A stretch of DNA of 64,000 nucleotides from Manihot esculenta (Eukaryota > Streptophyta > Magnoliopsida > Malpighiales > Euphorbiaceae): positions 11,904,835-11,968,834 of the forward strand of contig NC_035173.2 of the NCBI RefSeq assembly GCF_001659605.2, given 5' to 3'. Below are positions 22,583 through 35,384 of the stretch, piece by piece. The notes under the pieces were generated by a model that had not been told where the DNA came from, did no database searches, and was given only the letters and a program-made list of their open reading frames with translations. A program made the translations under genes and the position numbers. Each line of letters begins with the position of its first letter. The stretch's first letter is position 1.

Positions 22583-25500
22583 GGTCTACCATCCACTGAT
22601 GCCACTGGAGAACCCATTCCCTCCTTCTGAGAAGCTTAGTTAAGAGATAGAAAAAGTGCTAGACCCCACTTGCTTAGAATTTACCACTTAGATCAAGTAT
22701 TGACCCTTTATATATGTTTCTTATATTATGTCTTAATGTATTTATTATGAAATTCTTATTCACTTGAATGCAAATTATGTCAAACAAATGCATCCAAAAC
22801 AAACAAGAGTATTTGACATAATCCATTTTTCCCAAGCATGTGAGGTTTCTACTTTTTTTTTTGCGACATAAATGTTGCTTCCCTAACTCATGTTTTCAAA
22901 TCATATTTACATGCCATTGCCCCATTTGCACACAAGTTGTGTTCCTAAGTGTTCATAGTTTCTAGGAGAGTAAACACTTAGAATTATAAAAGAAGGTCAT
23001 TAGGTTGTCAACTTGCCCCAAGGTTATTACAACTTAGCCATATTTCATGCCCTGATGATAAACAACCTCTAAACATACCAATCATATTTTTAACATGCTA
23101 ATTTGATTTTAGCATAATTAAGTGATCCTAATTTAGGTGTTACTAAGTTTAATTACATACTTCTTAGTTGAAGAAAGAAAATAAACAACCTAAAAAAAGC
23201 AGAAGATAAAAGAGATAACTATTACAACCATCCTACAACTAAAGAAGGGGGGAGAGGAGAAAAGAGTTAATTAGAACCCATTTAAAAACTAACAAAACTA
23301 AAAATAACTATTTTAAGCTATTATGAAACTTGTAATATAAATAGCCTATGCAAAAGGTCTTCAAAATTGGGCTTTTGGGCTACTATTAGACTAGAACAAT
23401 ATCTTAAACGCCATAGGCAGCACCTTGCATAGGTTGTACTTCCTTTCCCAAGTGAGGTATTCAGCTAAGGCTAACCAAAGGGAGGAGGTTTGACCATCTT
23501 TTAATTTTAGACTACAATCATGCACTTTTAGACCTTTTAATAAATAATTAAAGTTTAATTTGAGCCTATAAGGAAGTACACAAATAAAATAAAAATTATA
23601 GCAGCTGGTTATTTAACTAAAAGTCAAACCAAACATAAAAATGAACTCCTAAACTAAAAAGAAAACATGATCTCCTTCTTTTAAACGGAGATTTTAGCCA
23701 CCATAGGTAATTTGTAGCCCTAACTGCTACTCATTAATCCTAACGCAAAAAATGAGCATGCTAACACTGCAAAGTAAAAATTCAAACACCAAAATGTACA
23801 AGAAAAGTCTAATAGAACATAAGAACAACAATAGCCATACCGCCACTTTAGTTTTCTTATTTTTAAATTATATTACTAGTTTTAAACTTTGAGAAAAATA
23901 GCAAACCAACTCATAAAAATATAAAATTTTATAAAGATAAACTTAATACATGGAGTTAAAAAATAAAATAAGAACCAAGCCAAAATAAGTTGCAGATTAA
24001 GAGATATGGCCTTCAAAATTCAGATGCCCCTAAAAGTGATATATTCTTGATACCAATATTATATCTAATTTGCATGGATCTAAAGGCTTGAATAAAAAAA
24101 ATATCAAAAGATAAAAATTTTAGTTCTCTTCTCAAATTTTAATTTAGATTTAAGAATGATCTTATTTGAGTCTTTGAAATTAATTTATATGTCATTGAAG
24201 TGGTGTCATGTGTAGAAAATGCCTAGACTAACATCGATTGCCTCTAAACCTTTGAAAGATCATATCCTTTGATAAAAAATCATATCTTAACAAATAATAT
24301 ATGAAAAATTAAGGGAATATCATGAAGAATCTACAAAAATATTTTAGAGATCATTTTCCTGATCAATCAATATTGAAACTCAGGTAGAATGTGAGTGAAT
24401 CTCTCTAAAACATGTATAAATGTACAAAGCATCTTGAAAGGGATGCAGAATAATGTTCTTGTGGAATTTTTTTTTGTTTTAACAAATCTTTATCTTGGTT
24501 AATCAAAGAAAAACATAAAAAGCAATTGAAGGAGAAGAGAAAGAGATAATAATGTCATATTCTAAAACCTAAGGATAGAAACAGAGAAACTATTAGACTT
24601 AAATTATATCATTCTAAAGTTAGGGTAATTAGTTTCAGGAGAGGTTCTAGCTTAACCTTGTGCTAATTTGGGGAGGTGTTAACTTATCCATAATTGCTTG
24701 ACACAAACAAGGTAGAAACACAATTAAATCTAAATATTGACCTAAAAGTGATTGACATGCTAACTTTGCGGCCAAATTACGCATGTGCTAGCTTGATGTG
24801 CCTACTTTATACACGTGCTAACTTAATAAACTAAAACTTTACACACATGTTCTTAATGAAATAGTAATATGTTCATGACTGAATATTATGCTTATGACTG
24901 AATATGGTATATTACACACACATGTATGCTTTTAAGAACTCGTTTTATCAATATTCTTATTTATGAATGTATAATTCAAAATGCTTGCTTATTTCAATAT
25001 GTTAAGCATCTAAATGAATATATTTTAGTATAAATAAATATTTAACATTTAAATATGTATTCTTAGCCACATAAACTCGGTGGGAGTCATAGACAGAATA
25101 AAGGTATGGCAATACCATATACAGTTTAGCAGTACTGCGCTCTAATGGGTTACATGATATGATATTTTGACACACCATTTGTCATACAGTTTCTTAGCTT
25201 TTGAGCCATACAGGCACAATATTTAACTCCCAGGCCATACAATTTGGTACTTTGTGCTATACAGACACAGTTTTTTCTTATTTGGCTAGTTGATCCTGCT
25301 ACGAGTTTATAGGGGTTAAGATTTAATTATATAAGTTGTTAATACCTTATAAGCATGCATACAAGATGGTTACCATAATATGAATGGCCTTACATATATA
25401 CAACTGTATGACTTAATTTGATCACTATTTACCCACATACTCAAAATTTTCACTCGTTTTTATGAAATGAATTTGGTGTAACTGTCATATGTATTTTTAT

Positions 25501-27048
25501 TTATACTTGAATGAATATATTATTATTCACCTACTAGGCATAAGCTCAGCGCATTGGACTTTTTCATGCGCACGTAATAGATAATGGAAGTAATAATCAA
25601 GAGGTCTCGTTCTGCATCTGCATGGAAAAATTATCATAACCAGTTATTCACAAGTTTTATACAGAGGTTATTTATATTTGGCATGTACATAACTAGTCCA
25701 TCAGGAGTCTGTAAATGAGTATTGAAAATAGTAAAAGTATAAATCAATGTGTTAACTATTTTAAGTTTATATGTTCCATTTATAGATTTAATAGTGTGAA
25801 TTAAGTAAATATTTAGAATTTATAACTTTTTTTTTCTTTACAGGGATAATTGCTAATAAAAAAAGGAGATTTTTGCAGTTTCTCCTTTTAAAATTGTTAG
25901 TGTGAGTTAACATATTTAAAATAAATTAAATAATAACCGGTAATGTAAAAACTAATTTAAATCTATATATGCAATTTTATATAGTATAGCATGTGACATT
26001 CTCTACTCAGCTATTTTATAGACGGATAAGGGGTATTACTAATAAAGCTTCCTGGTAGGGGTGGTGGCCAAGGTTTTATGGTTACCCTAAATATTTTTTT
26101 TTCTCTTTTTGGGAGGTATGAGATAATATTTTTTCTATTAGAAAAAGAGTGAAAAGCAGTTGGTAAGTTGTGTATTGTTGATGTGATACATTGAGAAGAA
26201 AGATGCTTAAATACTAGAAAAGGTTGACATAACTTATAAGGAAAGAGAAAATCTACTTTCTTAATTGATTTGGCTAGTCTTAGCTTCCTAAATTAGGGAG
26301 AAAATATGCACATTGAACTCTTTTAACTTTCAAGATCACTTCCTAAGACTTTTAAAATTATAAATTTTACCCCATCTCCTTTGGTTGACTAGATGAGTCA
26401 ATATACAAGGCTCATTCGGCTCTTGCACTTCTACTAACTTTAGCCTATTAATCTCTTAGCCTAAATAGACCTTACACTTTGTGGTAAAAGGTCTTGGAGT
26501 ATGCAAGAAGGCCTTAGATCTTACCATGATCTAATTACTCCTTTCATTTACTTATCTCATTTTATTCATATGAGTTTCTAAGCCTATATCTACTGTTCCA
26601 TTTTTACCATGATTTTTCTTATTATTTCTTATTTTTTATTTAATTTTATTTTTTGCATATAATATCACTCCAAAATCTCCTCCAATCCACCTTATAAGTA
26701 TCGGTGCAAAGTATAGAGTTTTCATCATAGGTCTCCTCACTGCCTCAGATATGTAATTACACTAGGTACCAAAATTAATGCCCTACAATCTCCTTGCCAA
26801 ACATCTCTTAAAGGAAAGAAAAATTTATTGACTAGTGTTTTATGATGCTACAAGTATTTTTTTTTTTTACTTTTTATTATGTCATATGAGCTATACTTCT
26901 CGACTATTGTCGAGGATTATTTTTTTTGTAAATGAAAGAGATTCTAAATGGTAAGTATTTTTATAATATAATATTGAAGTTCAAAAACAATAATAAATCA
27001 TTTTTAAAATTAGTAAAAATGAGTAAAAGCAAGCATTATTATTATTAA
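22583..27048. other. Long non-coding stretch with a probable decayed LTR end
   Basis: I see no gene. Repeated CATACAG/CCATACA motifs at 25190-25270, a phrase near 25530 (CACCTACTAGGCATAAGCTC) and an end near 26038 (GGGGTATTACT) resemble the inside and 3' edge of a plant Gypsy LTR in plus orientation. This may be the 3' flank of the element that left the integrase fragment upstream. Neither LTR boundary nor target duplication could be fixed. Confidence 0.35.
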
Positions 27049-27696
27049 GGGTATAAATGAACCAAGTTGACCGAATTTTGGAGAGCACAAGTTTGATTCG
27101 TTAAAAGTTTTTTCGAGTTCAAGTCGAACTCGAGTTTTACTTATTTCATACTCGAGCCGAGTACCAGTAAGTTCAAGTTTGGTTCATTTAACAAATGAGT
27201 TTAGATAAGTCGAATTTTCATTGAGTTTAATCTCAAATAGTTTATAAATAATTCAATTTATTTACATGTATAATGAGTTTTAGTTTAAAATTAATAAATT
27301 TAAAATTAAATAATTTTAATTAAATAAATATATATATAAGTTAGCTCGCAAATTTGTAAAGAAAATGCTCTTAAATATAATATTAATTAAACTATTAAAA
27401 TAAACTTTAGCAAACTTAGATTTGACCTATGAAACTTTATGCTAAGTTTGAATTTAGCTCTCTTATAATATTAAATCTCAGATTACTTAACAAGACTATT
27501 CATGAGTCTTTTCACAAATCTGCTCATAAACTCGAAAATAAATTGAATTTTGTAGGTTCAAACTTAACTCATTTACTAAACAAGGCTAAAAATTAAGTTT
27601 GAACTTAACTTGTTTAGAAATCAAGTCAAACTCAGTCGAATTTTTATCAAGTCTAACTTTAAATCACTCACGAACAGTTTGATTCATTTACATTCC
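27049..27696. mobile_element. PIF/Harbinger-like MITE
   Basis: A 648-bp non-coding element has inverted ends GGGTATAAATGAACCAAGTT and, reverse-complemented from the right, GGAATGTAAATGAATCAAAC. It is flanked by TAA (27046-27048 and 27697-27699), the kind of 3-bp duplication typical of PIF/Harbinger. The interior repeats phrases such as AAGTTCAAGTTTG on both strands, consistent with a foldback. Confidence 0.65.
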
Positions 27697-28254
27697 TAAT
27701 TATCATCCAAGCTTTGCATGCATTACATATTTCTAAGCATACTCAGCGCTTACAAACCTTTACACTTGAAACATGGGTGTATCTTTACTGTTATTTAGCT
27801 CTTGAGATATTCAAATTGGATTTTTTTACACAAACTATAGACAAAAAAGGATAACTATAAAGAGAGATGTTGGTATTTATTTAGATTGAATATTACTTCC
27901 TATGTTATTTGTAATCTAGTATCCTCAACACATACTATTTAATAAACTGTTTCGTAGGTGATAATTTTTAATTAAAAATTGCCATTTGTAAAAGTTTTAT
28001 TAAAATCTTTAATTTTTAGTTATATGCAATTGTTATGTTTTAAAAAAATAATGGTTTTGGCTGCTTATGTAACAATTTGACTATATTGGAAAAAAAAAAA
28101 AAAAAGAATACCTCTCTCTATGGAAGTTCTCTCCAATTTAGAGGTTGAAATCTTTGAGGCTGTAATTTTTTTTTCTTTTAAGTTTTCATTGGTCTTCGTG
28201 GAGTTGATATGCGGCCTTCATTATGAGAGGTATTTTTGGGTCTATATATAATTA
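27697..28254. other. Non-coding stretch
   Basis: AT-rich, with an A-run at about 28090-28105. Nothing was recognised. Confidence 0.5.
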
Positions 28255-29780
28255 TTGCCTTCTCTTTGTATGTGGGCAATGAAGGAAATCTTACTTGGGG
28301 CAGTAAAAGGAGTGGTGCTAAGGGCAGAATGGAAAGTGGTGCCTAAGGACAAAATAGGGCCTGATGTTAGAGGCAGTAAGGGTGGTTGTGTTGTGGGCAA
28401 CAAGGGTGGTGGTACTGTGGACAATAGGGAGACTGGTGGTAAGGGCAGTGTTCAGGATGGAAATGAAAAAGATGACAATGTGGTTGGTAATGATTATGAA
28501 TTATCATTTTATGATGGTGAGGATGAGGAATGGGTTGTAAAAGGTGGGGCTCAATCTAATGATAGAGGCAGTTAACTCATCTCTTGAAGATATAAATGGT
28601 TTGTTTGACCCAAGAAGTGCTAAAGAGTATGAGTTAGATGCTTAGAATTTTAGAGGAAATGAAAAATAATAGTAGGAAGAAAAATAATGATTCACCCAGG
28701 AGAATGTATTCTGATACATTCTAATGTAATGAAGGGAAAGAAATTATTTTAGAATCGGTCAAAGTTTAAATATATTTATAAAGTAAGAGATACGTTAAAA
28801 AATTATAGGAAGATTTACAATTTAGTTTCTGAATATTGCTATTATTAACAAGTCAATCCCTACGTTTTCAAAAATCTATTGAAACGTTCTTATCTTTTTT
28901 CTCCGTCAAAAAAATAGTCCGTCCGTCTATTTCTGTCGTTAAAAATATAGTAAAAGACTAAATTACCCCCTTCTTTTCCTCCTTCTTCTTTGGTTCTTCT
29001 TTTTCTTCTTCTTCTTTGGTTCTTCTTTGATTCTTCTTCGATTTTTCTTTTTATTCTTCTTTTTTAAGGAGGAGGAGGAGATTTTTCTTCTTCTTCTTCT
29101 TATTCTTTTTCATCATCATCTTCTTCTTCTTCTCTTTCTTCTTCTTTTTCTTCTTTTTCTTCTTCATCATCATCTTCTTCTTCTTTTTCTTCTATTTTGA
29201 AGGGGGAGGAGGAGGAGGAGGAGAAGGGGCTATTTTGCTGACGAAAAGAAACGATAAAGATGTTTTAATAGATATGAGAAAAGATAAGGACATTTTAATA
29301 GATTTTTGAAAATGTAGGGATTAACTTGTTAATAATAGCAATATCCAAGGACTAAATATGAGATTTTATTTGAGAGCAAAATTGAATTTTAAAAATTTTC
29401 TTTTTCATCATTTATCTATTTTTAACAGAAAATGTGACAGAAAGACTATTTCGTTGACGAAAAGAAAAGTTAAGAATGTTTTAATAGGTCTCTGAAAATG
29501 CATGAACTGATTTATTAATAATAGCAATATCTAGATACTAAAATATAAATCTCTCAAAATTATATTATTCAAGAGATTATAAGTTAATTAAAAAGAAATT
29601 ATACGTGACGATAAATTCATTGTGACATATGGGAACAAGGATTGTCCATGGAGATTTTATGCTTCTATTTTAACATTTCAAATGACTTTCATGATTAAGA
29701 GTTTATATGATAACCACATATGGATCAGACCTACAGGGTAAAGAAGTGGAATACCAAACTGAAGGTGGGCATTTTGACAA
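28255..29780 (+). pseudogene. Mutator-like (MuDR) transposase remnant, split by a MITE
   Basis: The first part (28255-28575) is an open frame of low-complexity Gly/Asp/Lys sequence ending in an acidic stretch (NDYELSFYDGEDEEW), like the variable N-terminus of MuDR-type transposases. After an inserted MITE (28808-29555) the plus strand at 29607-29715 reads DDKFIVTYGNKDCPWRFYAS and then FQMTFMIKSLYDNH. The CPW(R).YAS block is the hallmark of the MuDR N-terminal DNA-binding region. Stops lie between the parts, and the catalytic DDE core is absent. It cannot encode a working transposase. The low-complexity first part alone would not support the call; the second part does. Confidence 0.5.
28808..29555. 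mobile_element. Mutator-like MITE with long terminal inverted repeats
   Basis: A 748-bp element is flanked by the 9-bp duplication AAAATTATA (28799-28807 and 29556-29564), the size typical of Mutator-like elements. The left end (GGAAGATTTACAATTTAG) matches the reverse complement of the right end (GAGAGATTTATATTTTAG), and similarity runs on for about 80 bp through ATATTGCTATTATTAA. A third copy of the repeat lies inside at about 29270-29380, in the same orientation as the right end. The middle (28970-29235) is a CTT/TTC-rich tract followed by GGA repeats. Confidence 0.82.
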
Positions 29781-30329
29781 TTATAGCAAGATTGAGCTAG
29801 ATTGAGCTAATTTCAAAGGGAGATTGAGCTAGATGATGTGTTCTCTCTTGGGTGAACTATGGATACAAAGCTGGCTGGGCAGCACGGATGGAGTGAGAGA
29901 TTAAATAGAAATCATAGGTTAAGTTGTCAAGGAAAAAGAAACAGATGGCGAGAGGAAAAAAAAGAAAAAAAAAAAAAGCTCGTTAAGGAAGGAAATGAAA
30001 AAATGGAGATTGTATCTTGCATTTGGAGGGTAGATAGGAAATTATGAAATGTTTTCTTATCATATAACAATTAAAAATCTAATTTTTGAATGGATTTCCT
30101 TCATAATTAAAAGAAATAATTTACCAAAATATTTTAATATAATATATAAAATACAATAGTATTTTAATTAATTATGTAAAATTACAAAGACACTTTGATA
30201 ATTATCCTTTACTTATATATATATATAATTTAAATATCAAATTGCTGTCTCTAATTATATAGAAGCTTGTTGCTTCTTCTGCATGCTTCATATAATTACT
30301 CTTAATTGGCTTCTCTTAACCTAATAGAT
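29781..30329. other. Non-coding stretch
   Basis: A short purine-rich open frame at 29859-30047 (many Lys/Glu codons, A-run) has no recognisable domain. Otherwise nothing was seen. Confidence 0.5.
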
Positions 30330-31399
30330 TTCGTGTGACATAAATATTTAAATTATTCTTGGTCCTCAAATTAAGTTAAAAGTTTTTCTTTTTAGCGGTT
30401 TCTTGTTAAATTCACTAAAGAAATTAATAATTTTTTTATTCTTTTAGTAATTTTATCTTTTTTAATGAAGATATATAGAGTGCAGAATCGGAATGAATTA
30501 TTTTAATTTTAGTGAAGAAAGGCCAAAAGTAAAATTTCATTTCTTTTTGAACGGAGAGTTATCCTTTCTCTGGGAATTAGAGATAATTGCAAAAAAATAT
30601 TGTATTTTTATATTTATTGTAATTAGAATTTATATTATATATTTTTATTAAATTTTAACTTTTTAAAATTATTTAAAAATGTATTCTATATTATATATAT
30701 TTTTAGAAATTTACAAAATTATCATATCATTTGATAAGATAATTACATCAATAAAATTTAAAATTTATCGCAAAATAAATTCTTATTTTGCGATATCAAT
30801 TTATACTTTTTTATTATAAAAAAGTAAAAATATAATTATAAGTTTTTATCAATAAAAAATTGATAATTTTATGGTTAATATTTTAAATTATTAATAAATT
30901 CTCGATAATTTATTTTATTTTATAATTTTTTAATTAAATTTTAATATTTTAATATTTAATCAAATGCACTTTATCAAATAAAATTATCAAATCACTTTTT
31001 TTATTATCAATTGTATTTAAAATTTATTTTTATATTATTATTCATTTTTTGAAATTTTTATTAAATTTGAAAATAAACAATTTATCTTGACCCTATTTCA
31101 ATTAAAATCATTTTCAATCAAATTTTTTAAATTTGTATTGTATGCATACTATTTATCATTATAATTATTCTAAAAGGCTAAAATTAGACATCTAATTTTA
31201 AAAACAGCTAAAATTTAGATATCTAATTCTATCCGTATTCATTTTTAGTTAACTACTTTTAGACTGCGTAAGCAACTAATTTCAGTCTGCATGGTTTTTA
31301 AATAGTTTAACGGCTTGGTTTTTAAATTTATTCCTGTTAAGTTATCTCTACAGCTAAAAAAGAAAAAATTTTCAAACATCTATTTAATAGAATAAAACT

Positions 31400-32157
31400 C
31401 TTTATAAATGAGTAATAAAAACATAGAATTCTTGAGAGTATTTTGATATCTTTGCATTAAAAACTTTTTATTCTCACATCTGATTTTTATTAGCAAATTT
31501 ACTCTCTCTCGTTTTAATAGCATTTCTGCTTTATCTTATAAGAGTTGTTGAGAGTGTCTTTCTTCTAAATCAAAACTTATATAAGATTGTTCAAATGTGT
31601 GATTACTTGATAGAGGTCTTAAACACCTATTAAAGTTTAAGTGAAAGTTTGAGTATAAATCAAACGTGTAAAGGTCTATAAATACGTGAAAAGTTTGCTG
31701 ATTGTATGAAAGGTTGTTTTCTTGCTTAATAAAAAGAGATTTAGTAGAGTGAAAACTCAAGAAATGACTTTAGAAAAGTGGATGTAGGCTAAGTTTACCG
31801 AACCACTATAAAATCTATGTGTTTGATCTTCTTCTCACTTATCTCTTTACTTTTAAGTTTTGCTTATTAATCTGAGATATCATTTTGTGAGTTAGAATTA
31901 CTGCGGATGAGAATTTGATAAAATTATCTTACTATTTTAATTTCTGCTTTTCTTAATTTACTTCATTTATTTTCTAGTGTACTGTTATTAAGTATTTTTC
32001 AAAATCTTCCAAGAAAACATTTGAAAAGTTTATTTGAATCCATCATCTTTTATACTCAAATTAGTAGTTATAATTTTTAATTAAAACTTTGAATAAGAGT
32101 TGAAAAATTGGCAAAGTGACCCATTCACCCCTCTTAATCACTTATCTTGAGATAACA
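31400..32157 (+). mobile_element. Copia-like LTR fragment
   Basis: It contains GTGGATGTAGGCTAAGTTTA followed by CCGAACCACTATAAAAT near 31800, and it ends with CACCCCTCTTAATCAC and GATAACA at 32157. This phrase order is common near the 3' end of plant Ty1/copia LTRs. The left edge and target duplication were not found, so the start is approximate. It has no counterpart in the other duplicate. Confidence 0.42.
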
Positions 32158-32820
32158 ATTACAATTATACCTTAAACACAATTCTATCCTAAAAATTGTA
32201 GATATATAATGATGTGTTAAGTCTCGTCGCAAATAATGATAAAGTACCGTTAAAACAACTTTAAAAATTTAAGTTTTCATTTATAAAAAATATATATAAA
32301 GAGAATATAATTATAAAAAATTTAAAAATATAAAATTTTTTTACGATTGTATTTACCATAAACTTTAAAATTATCTACATGTTCTATTTAAAAAATTTAA
32401 AATTAAAATTAAAACTATAACAATAATTATAATTTAAAAAAATAAAAGAAAATTTTAGGATATAATTAAAACTACCTTTGACCAACAATATGAGTTGCAT
32501 TTAAAAAAAAATCTTGCATATATAATAAAAAATGTAAAATAAAAAAATGTCAAAAATGTTAAAATATAAATGTTCATGAAGACTTCGTCAAATTTCTTAG
32601 AAATATATAAATATAAGAACTAATTTTAATTTTTTTTTTAGTATATTTGATTTCAAAATTAATTAATACAAGTACTCATGTTGAATCGTGTCCAATTTCA
32701 ATATTTTTTTTCTATTTTTTTGAATTCTAGATGCTTAAGTTCTAGTCCTTAACTTTTCTAGAACCAAAGAAGACAAAAGGTTGCATACAGACAAGGGCAA
32801 GAAAACTTAATAAGTTTCAC

Positions 32821-32863
<43 letters not shown>
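32821..32863. repeat. (TAA)n microsatellite
   Basis: About 14 uninterrupted TAA units. The paralogous position near 42175 has only a few. Confidence 0.9.
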
Positions 32864-32865
<2 letters not shown>

Positions 32866-32900
32866 TAATTACAGAAAGAAACAGAATCCATACAAGCAAG

Positions 32901-33411
32901 TAGGGCTCTGCAATCGGTCGGTTCGGTTTCGAACCGAATCAAATCGAAAAAACTGAAAATTAAATTATAAAAATATTAAAAATCGACAAAATCGATAATA
33001 AAAATATAATTATACTGAATCAAATCGATAAAAGTCGGTTCGGTTCGATTCGATTCAAACTGAAATCTGTAATTTTTTTTGAATTTTCTGCTTTTAATTT
33101 CAGTAAATTAATTTAATAAATATCTCACATAAATTTATCAATAAATATTGTTTGAATACATAATAATAGTATTTAAAAATTCATAAAAATCTATGTAAAA
33201 TTTAAAAATATATATATAATTAATAAAAGTATATATAAAATTGATTTTTCGATTTTTCGATTATTTAATACGTTTAAACCGAATCGAAAATTAAATAAAT
33301 TGGAAAATATTAACCAAATCGAATCAAAATTTTTAATTAACTAAACCATTAAATCGAAATTGATCGGTTCGATTCAATTTTTCAATTCAAATCGATTTAT
33401 GCTCTCCCCTA
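32901..33411. mobile_element. hAT-superfamily MITE
   Basis: A 511-bp non-coding element has ends TAGGGCTCTGCAATCGG and, reverse-complemented, TAGGGGAGAGCATAAAT. It is flanked by a perfect 8-bp duplication CAAGCAAG (32893-32900 and 33412-33419), diagnostic of hAT. The interior is rich in CGGTTCGGTT and AATCGAAAA motifs. The paralogous sequence at 42441-42448 has a single CAAGCAAG and no insert, so the empty site is visible in the same window. Confidence 0.9.
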
Positions 33412-34139
33412 CAAGCAAGGGAAATGGAGATGAAAGGGAGAAATAGTAATTGGTCGTGCAGTGGGACCAACATTTTCTGTTTGAACATTTAATGAAGAAA
33501 TATGGATTTTTTTATTTTTAATTTTAATTTGGACAAATAATAGTTGGACAATTAGCTGTCCTATGGTGACCCATCTTTTCCCACAGGATTTTTAATGTTG
33601 ATGAAAGTGATATGTGTAGGATTTCCTTAAACTCCTCTGTTTTCTATTACACCCTAAAATATAAGTTAAATAAGTTTTGTGCATCAAGATTGAAGATAAC
33701 CTAAGAGGTGAAATGATTATTTTTTTCCTTGGAGAAATATCGAAGATAACCTATTCTTTTCAAGTTGACAATTAATTAATCTAAAAGTTTTTCCGACTCT
33801 AAAAATAATTATTGAACATAATTAAAAAGGAACGATTCTCTTTTTTAAAATATTTAATATTATTATCTTTATTCACCTAGATATACATATATTTTAAATA
33901 TTAATCTCATTATTTTTTTTATTTTTTGAATAAATATGAGAGATCTCATATTTTATTTCTATAATTTTCAATTTTTAATTAAAAAAAAATTCAAAATCTC
34001 ATATTTTGGGCACTAAAATTATTTGAATTACTTTCTAAAAGTCTTAATCTATTCTTGAATTTTCTACGCTTTTTATTTTCTTAAATGAAATATCCCTTAA
34101 CTTTGAGGAAAAAATTAATAGGTTTTCATGGGACAATGT

Positions 34140-34631
34140 TAGGTATTTAAATTATTCTTAGTCCTTAAATATAAGTTAAGTTTTCGTTTTAGTGGTTTCT
34201 TGTTAAATTCATTAAAAAAAATTTTAAAAAATTTATTCTTCTTGTAATTTTATTTTTTTATAAAAATTTTGAAAAAGTATTTATGAAACAAGGTGGAGTT
34301 CAAATCAGAATGAAATATTCTCATTTTAGTAAAGAAAGGCCAAAAGTAAATTCCATTCCTGTTTGAATGGAGAATTACCTTTTTCTATGGGAATTAGATT
34401 TATATTGGAAACATTAACCTTTGTTTGAAATTAAAAATAAATAAATTTTTGAAAAATTAAGATGTCAAATTCTTTTAAAATTTAAATTTTTTAAATTATA
34501 AATAATTAAATTTTTTTCATGCAAGAGAATTGTTAAAAAATAATTGAATTTTTAATCTAAACAAAAATAAAATTACCACGCACTATTTCTAAAATTTAAA
34601 ATATAAAATAAAATAATAAAATGATATTATA
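34140..34631. repeat. Old local duplication, copy B, left piece
   Basis: It is homologous to 30330-30600. It ends at the left LTR of the 34632-40836 element and copy B resumes at 40837. Confidence 0.65.
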
Positions 34632-35279
34632 TGATACTCGCCTAAAGTAGACAGTGAACTGTTACCATAAAATTGAATTACGTGACAAGGATATGATAAA
34701 CTAATACGCGGTTCCACCCATAAAAAGGAAGACTTGTATGACAATGGTGCTCAGATCCAAAGAGAAAAGGAGATACGGGCGCTTCAGAACAGATCAGTCT
34801 CAGGTCGGACAAGACTCCCCATATAACTTTAGGGCGAGGCTCCATAAGAAAGTTACCGTTTACAACTACAATATAGCAGATACCCTTAACGCCTTCGATC
34901 ACGGAATTTTCAACCAATTAGTTGGTGAATATCCTTTACCAACGATTTGGTCACATCATTATCAGATTATCAAGAAATATTATATTTATACTCACATTTT
35001 TACAGTATAAAAGGATTATAAAAAAATACTATATTTATACCCATCTTCTTACAGTATAAAAGGAGAACAATTACAGAGGCAAATGTATGCTATTCTTGAA
35101 CACTACTTAAATTCTAAATAATTTATTACATTCTCTCTATTTTTCAGGATACTGACTTGAGCGTCAGAGTGGCTGCCATAGGCACCCACCACCATCTCAC
35201 ATTCTCTTTCTTGTAGGTTTAGCCAATCACAGCACAGCTCTATTCCGGCAACGTCGTCATTTTATTTTCAGCAACATCA
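34632..35279 (+). repeat. 5' LTR of the array-bearing element
   Basis: It runs from TGATACTCGCC to GCAACATCA, 648 bp. It holds two TATA-like ACAGTATAAAAGGA motifs (about 35002 and 35050) from a small tandem duplication; the right LTR has one. It is aligned throughout with 40240-40836 at visibly reduced identity. Confidence 0.85.
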
Positions 35280-35281
35280 TT

Positions 35282-35297
35282 TGATTCTGTTTTCAGA
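35282..35297 (+). other. Decayed tRNA-Glu-type primer site
   Basis: TGATTCTGTTTTCAGA follows the 5' LTR. It matches the complement of the tRNA-Glu 3' end at about 10 of 16 positions; the relative at 54651-54665 matches better. Confidence 0.45.
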
Positions 35298-35384
35298 AAA
35301 TTCATTGAATTCTCTCTGTTCATTTGGATTAAAACCGGTCTCTTATCCCTTTTCTTTTAAAAAGAAATTCCTCTTCTATTTTTA

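Larger units (their letters stand above)
30330..33640. repeat. Old local duplication, copy A
   Basis: Parts match 34140-34400 (shared AAGAAAGGCCAAAAGTAAA) and 40860-42610 (shared AAAACTACCTTTGACCAAC at about 32465 and 40875, and CAGTGGGACCAAC versus CAGTGGGGCCAAC). Order and orientation are the same. Copy A has gained an LTR-like block and a hAT MITE. Confidence 0.7.

Noticed and set aside
28242..28424. Pro/Thr/Ser-rich minus-strand ORF
   Set aside because: Low-complexity complement of the Gly/Lys-rich transposase N-terminal remnant.
34738..35010. 90-aa ORF in the left LTR and its counterpart at 40359-40559
   Set aside because: They lie inside LTRs, drift between copies, and have no domain.
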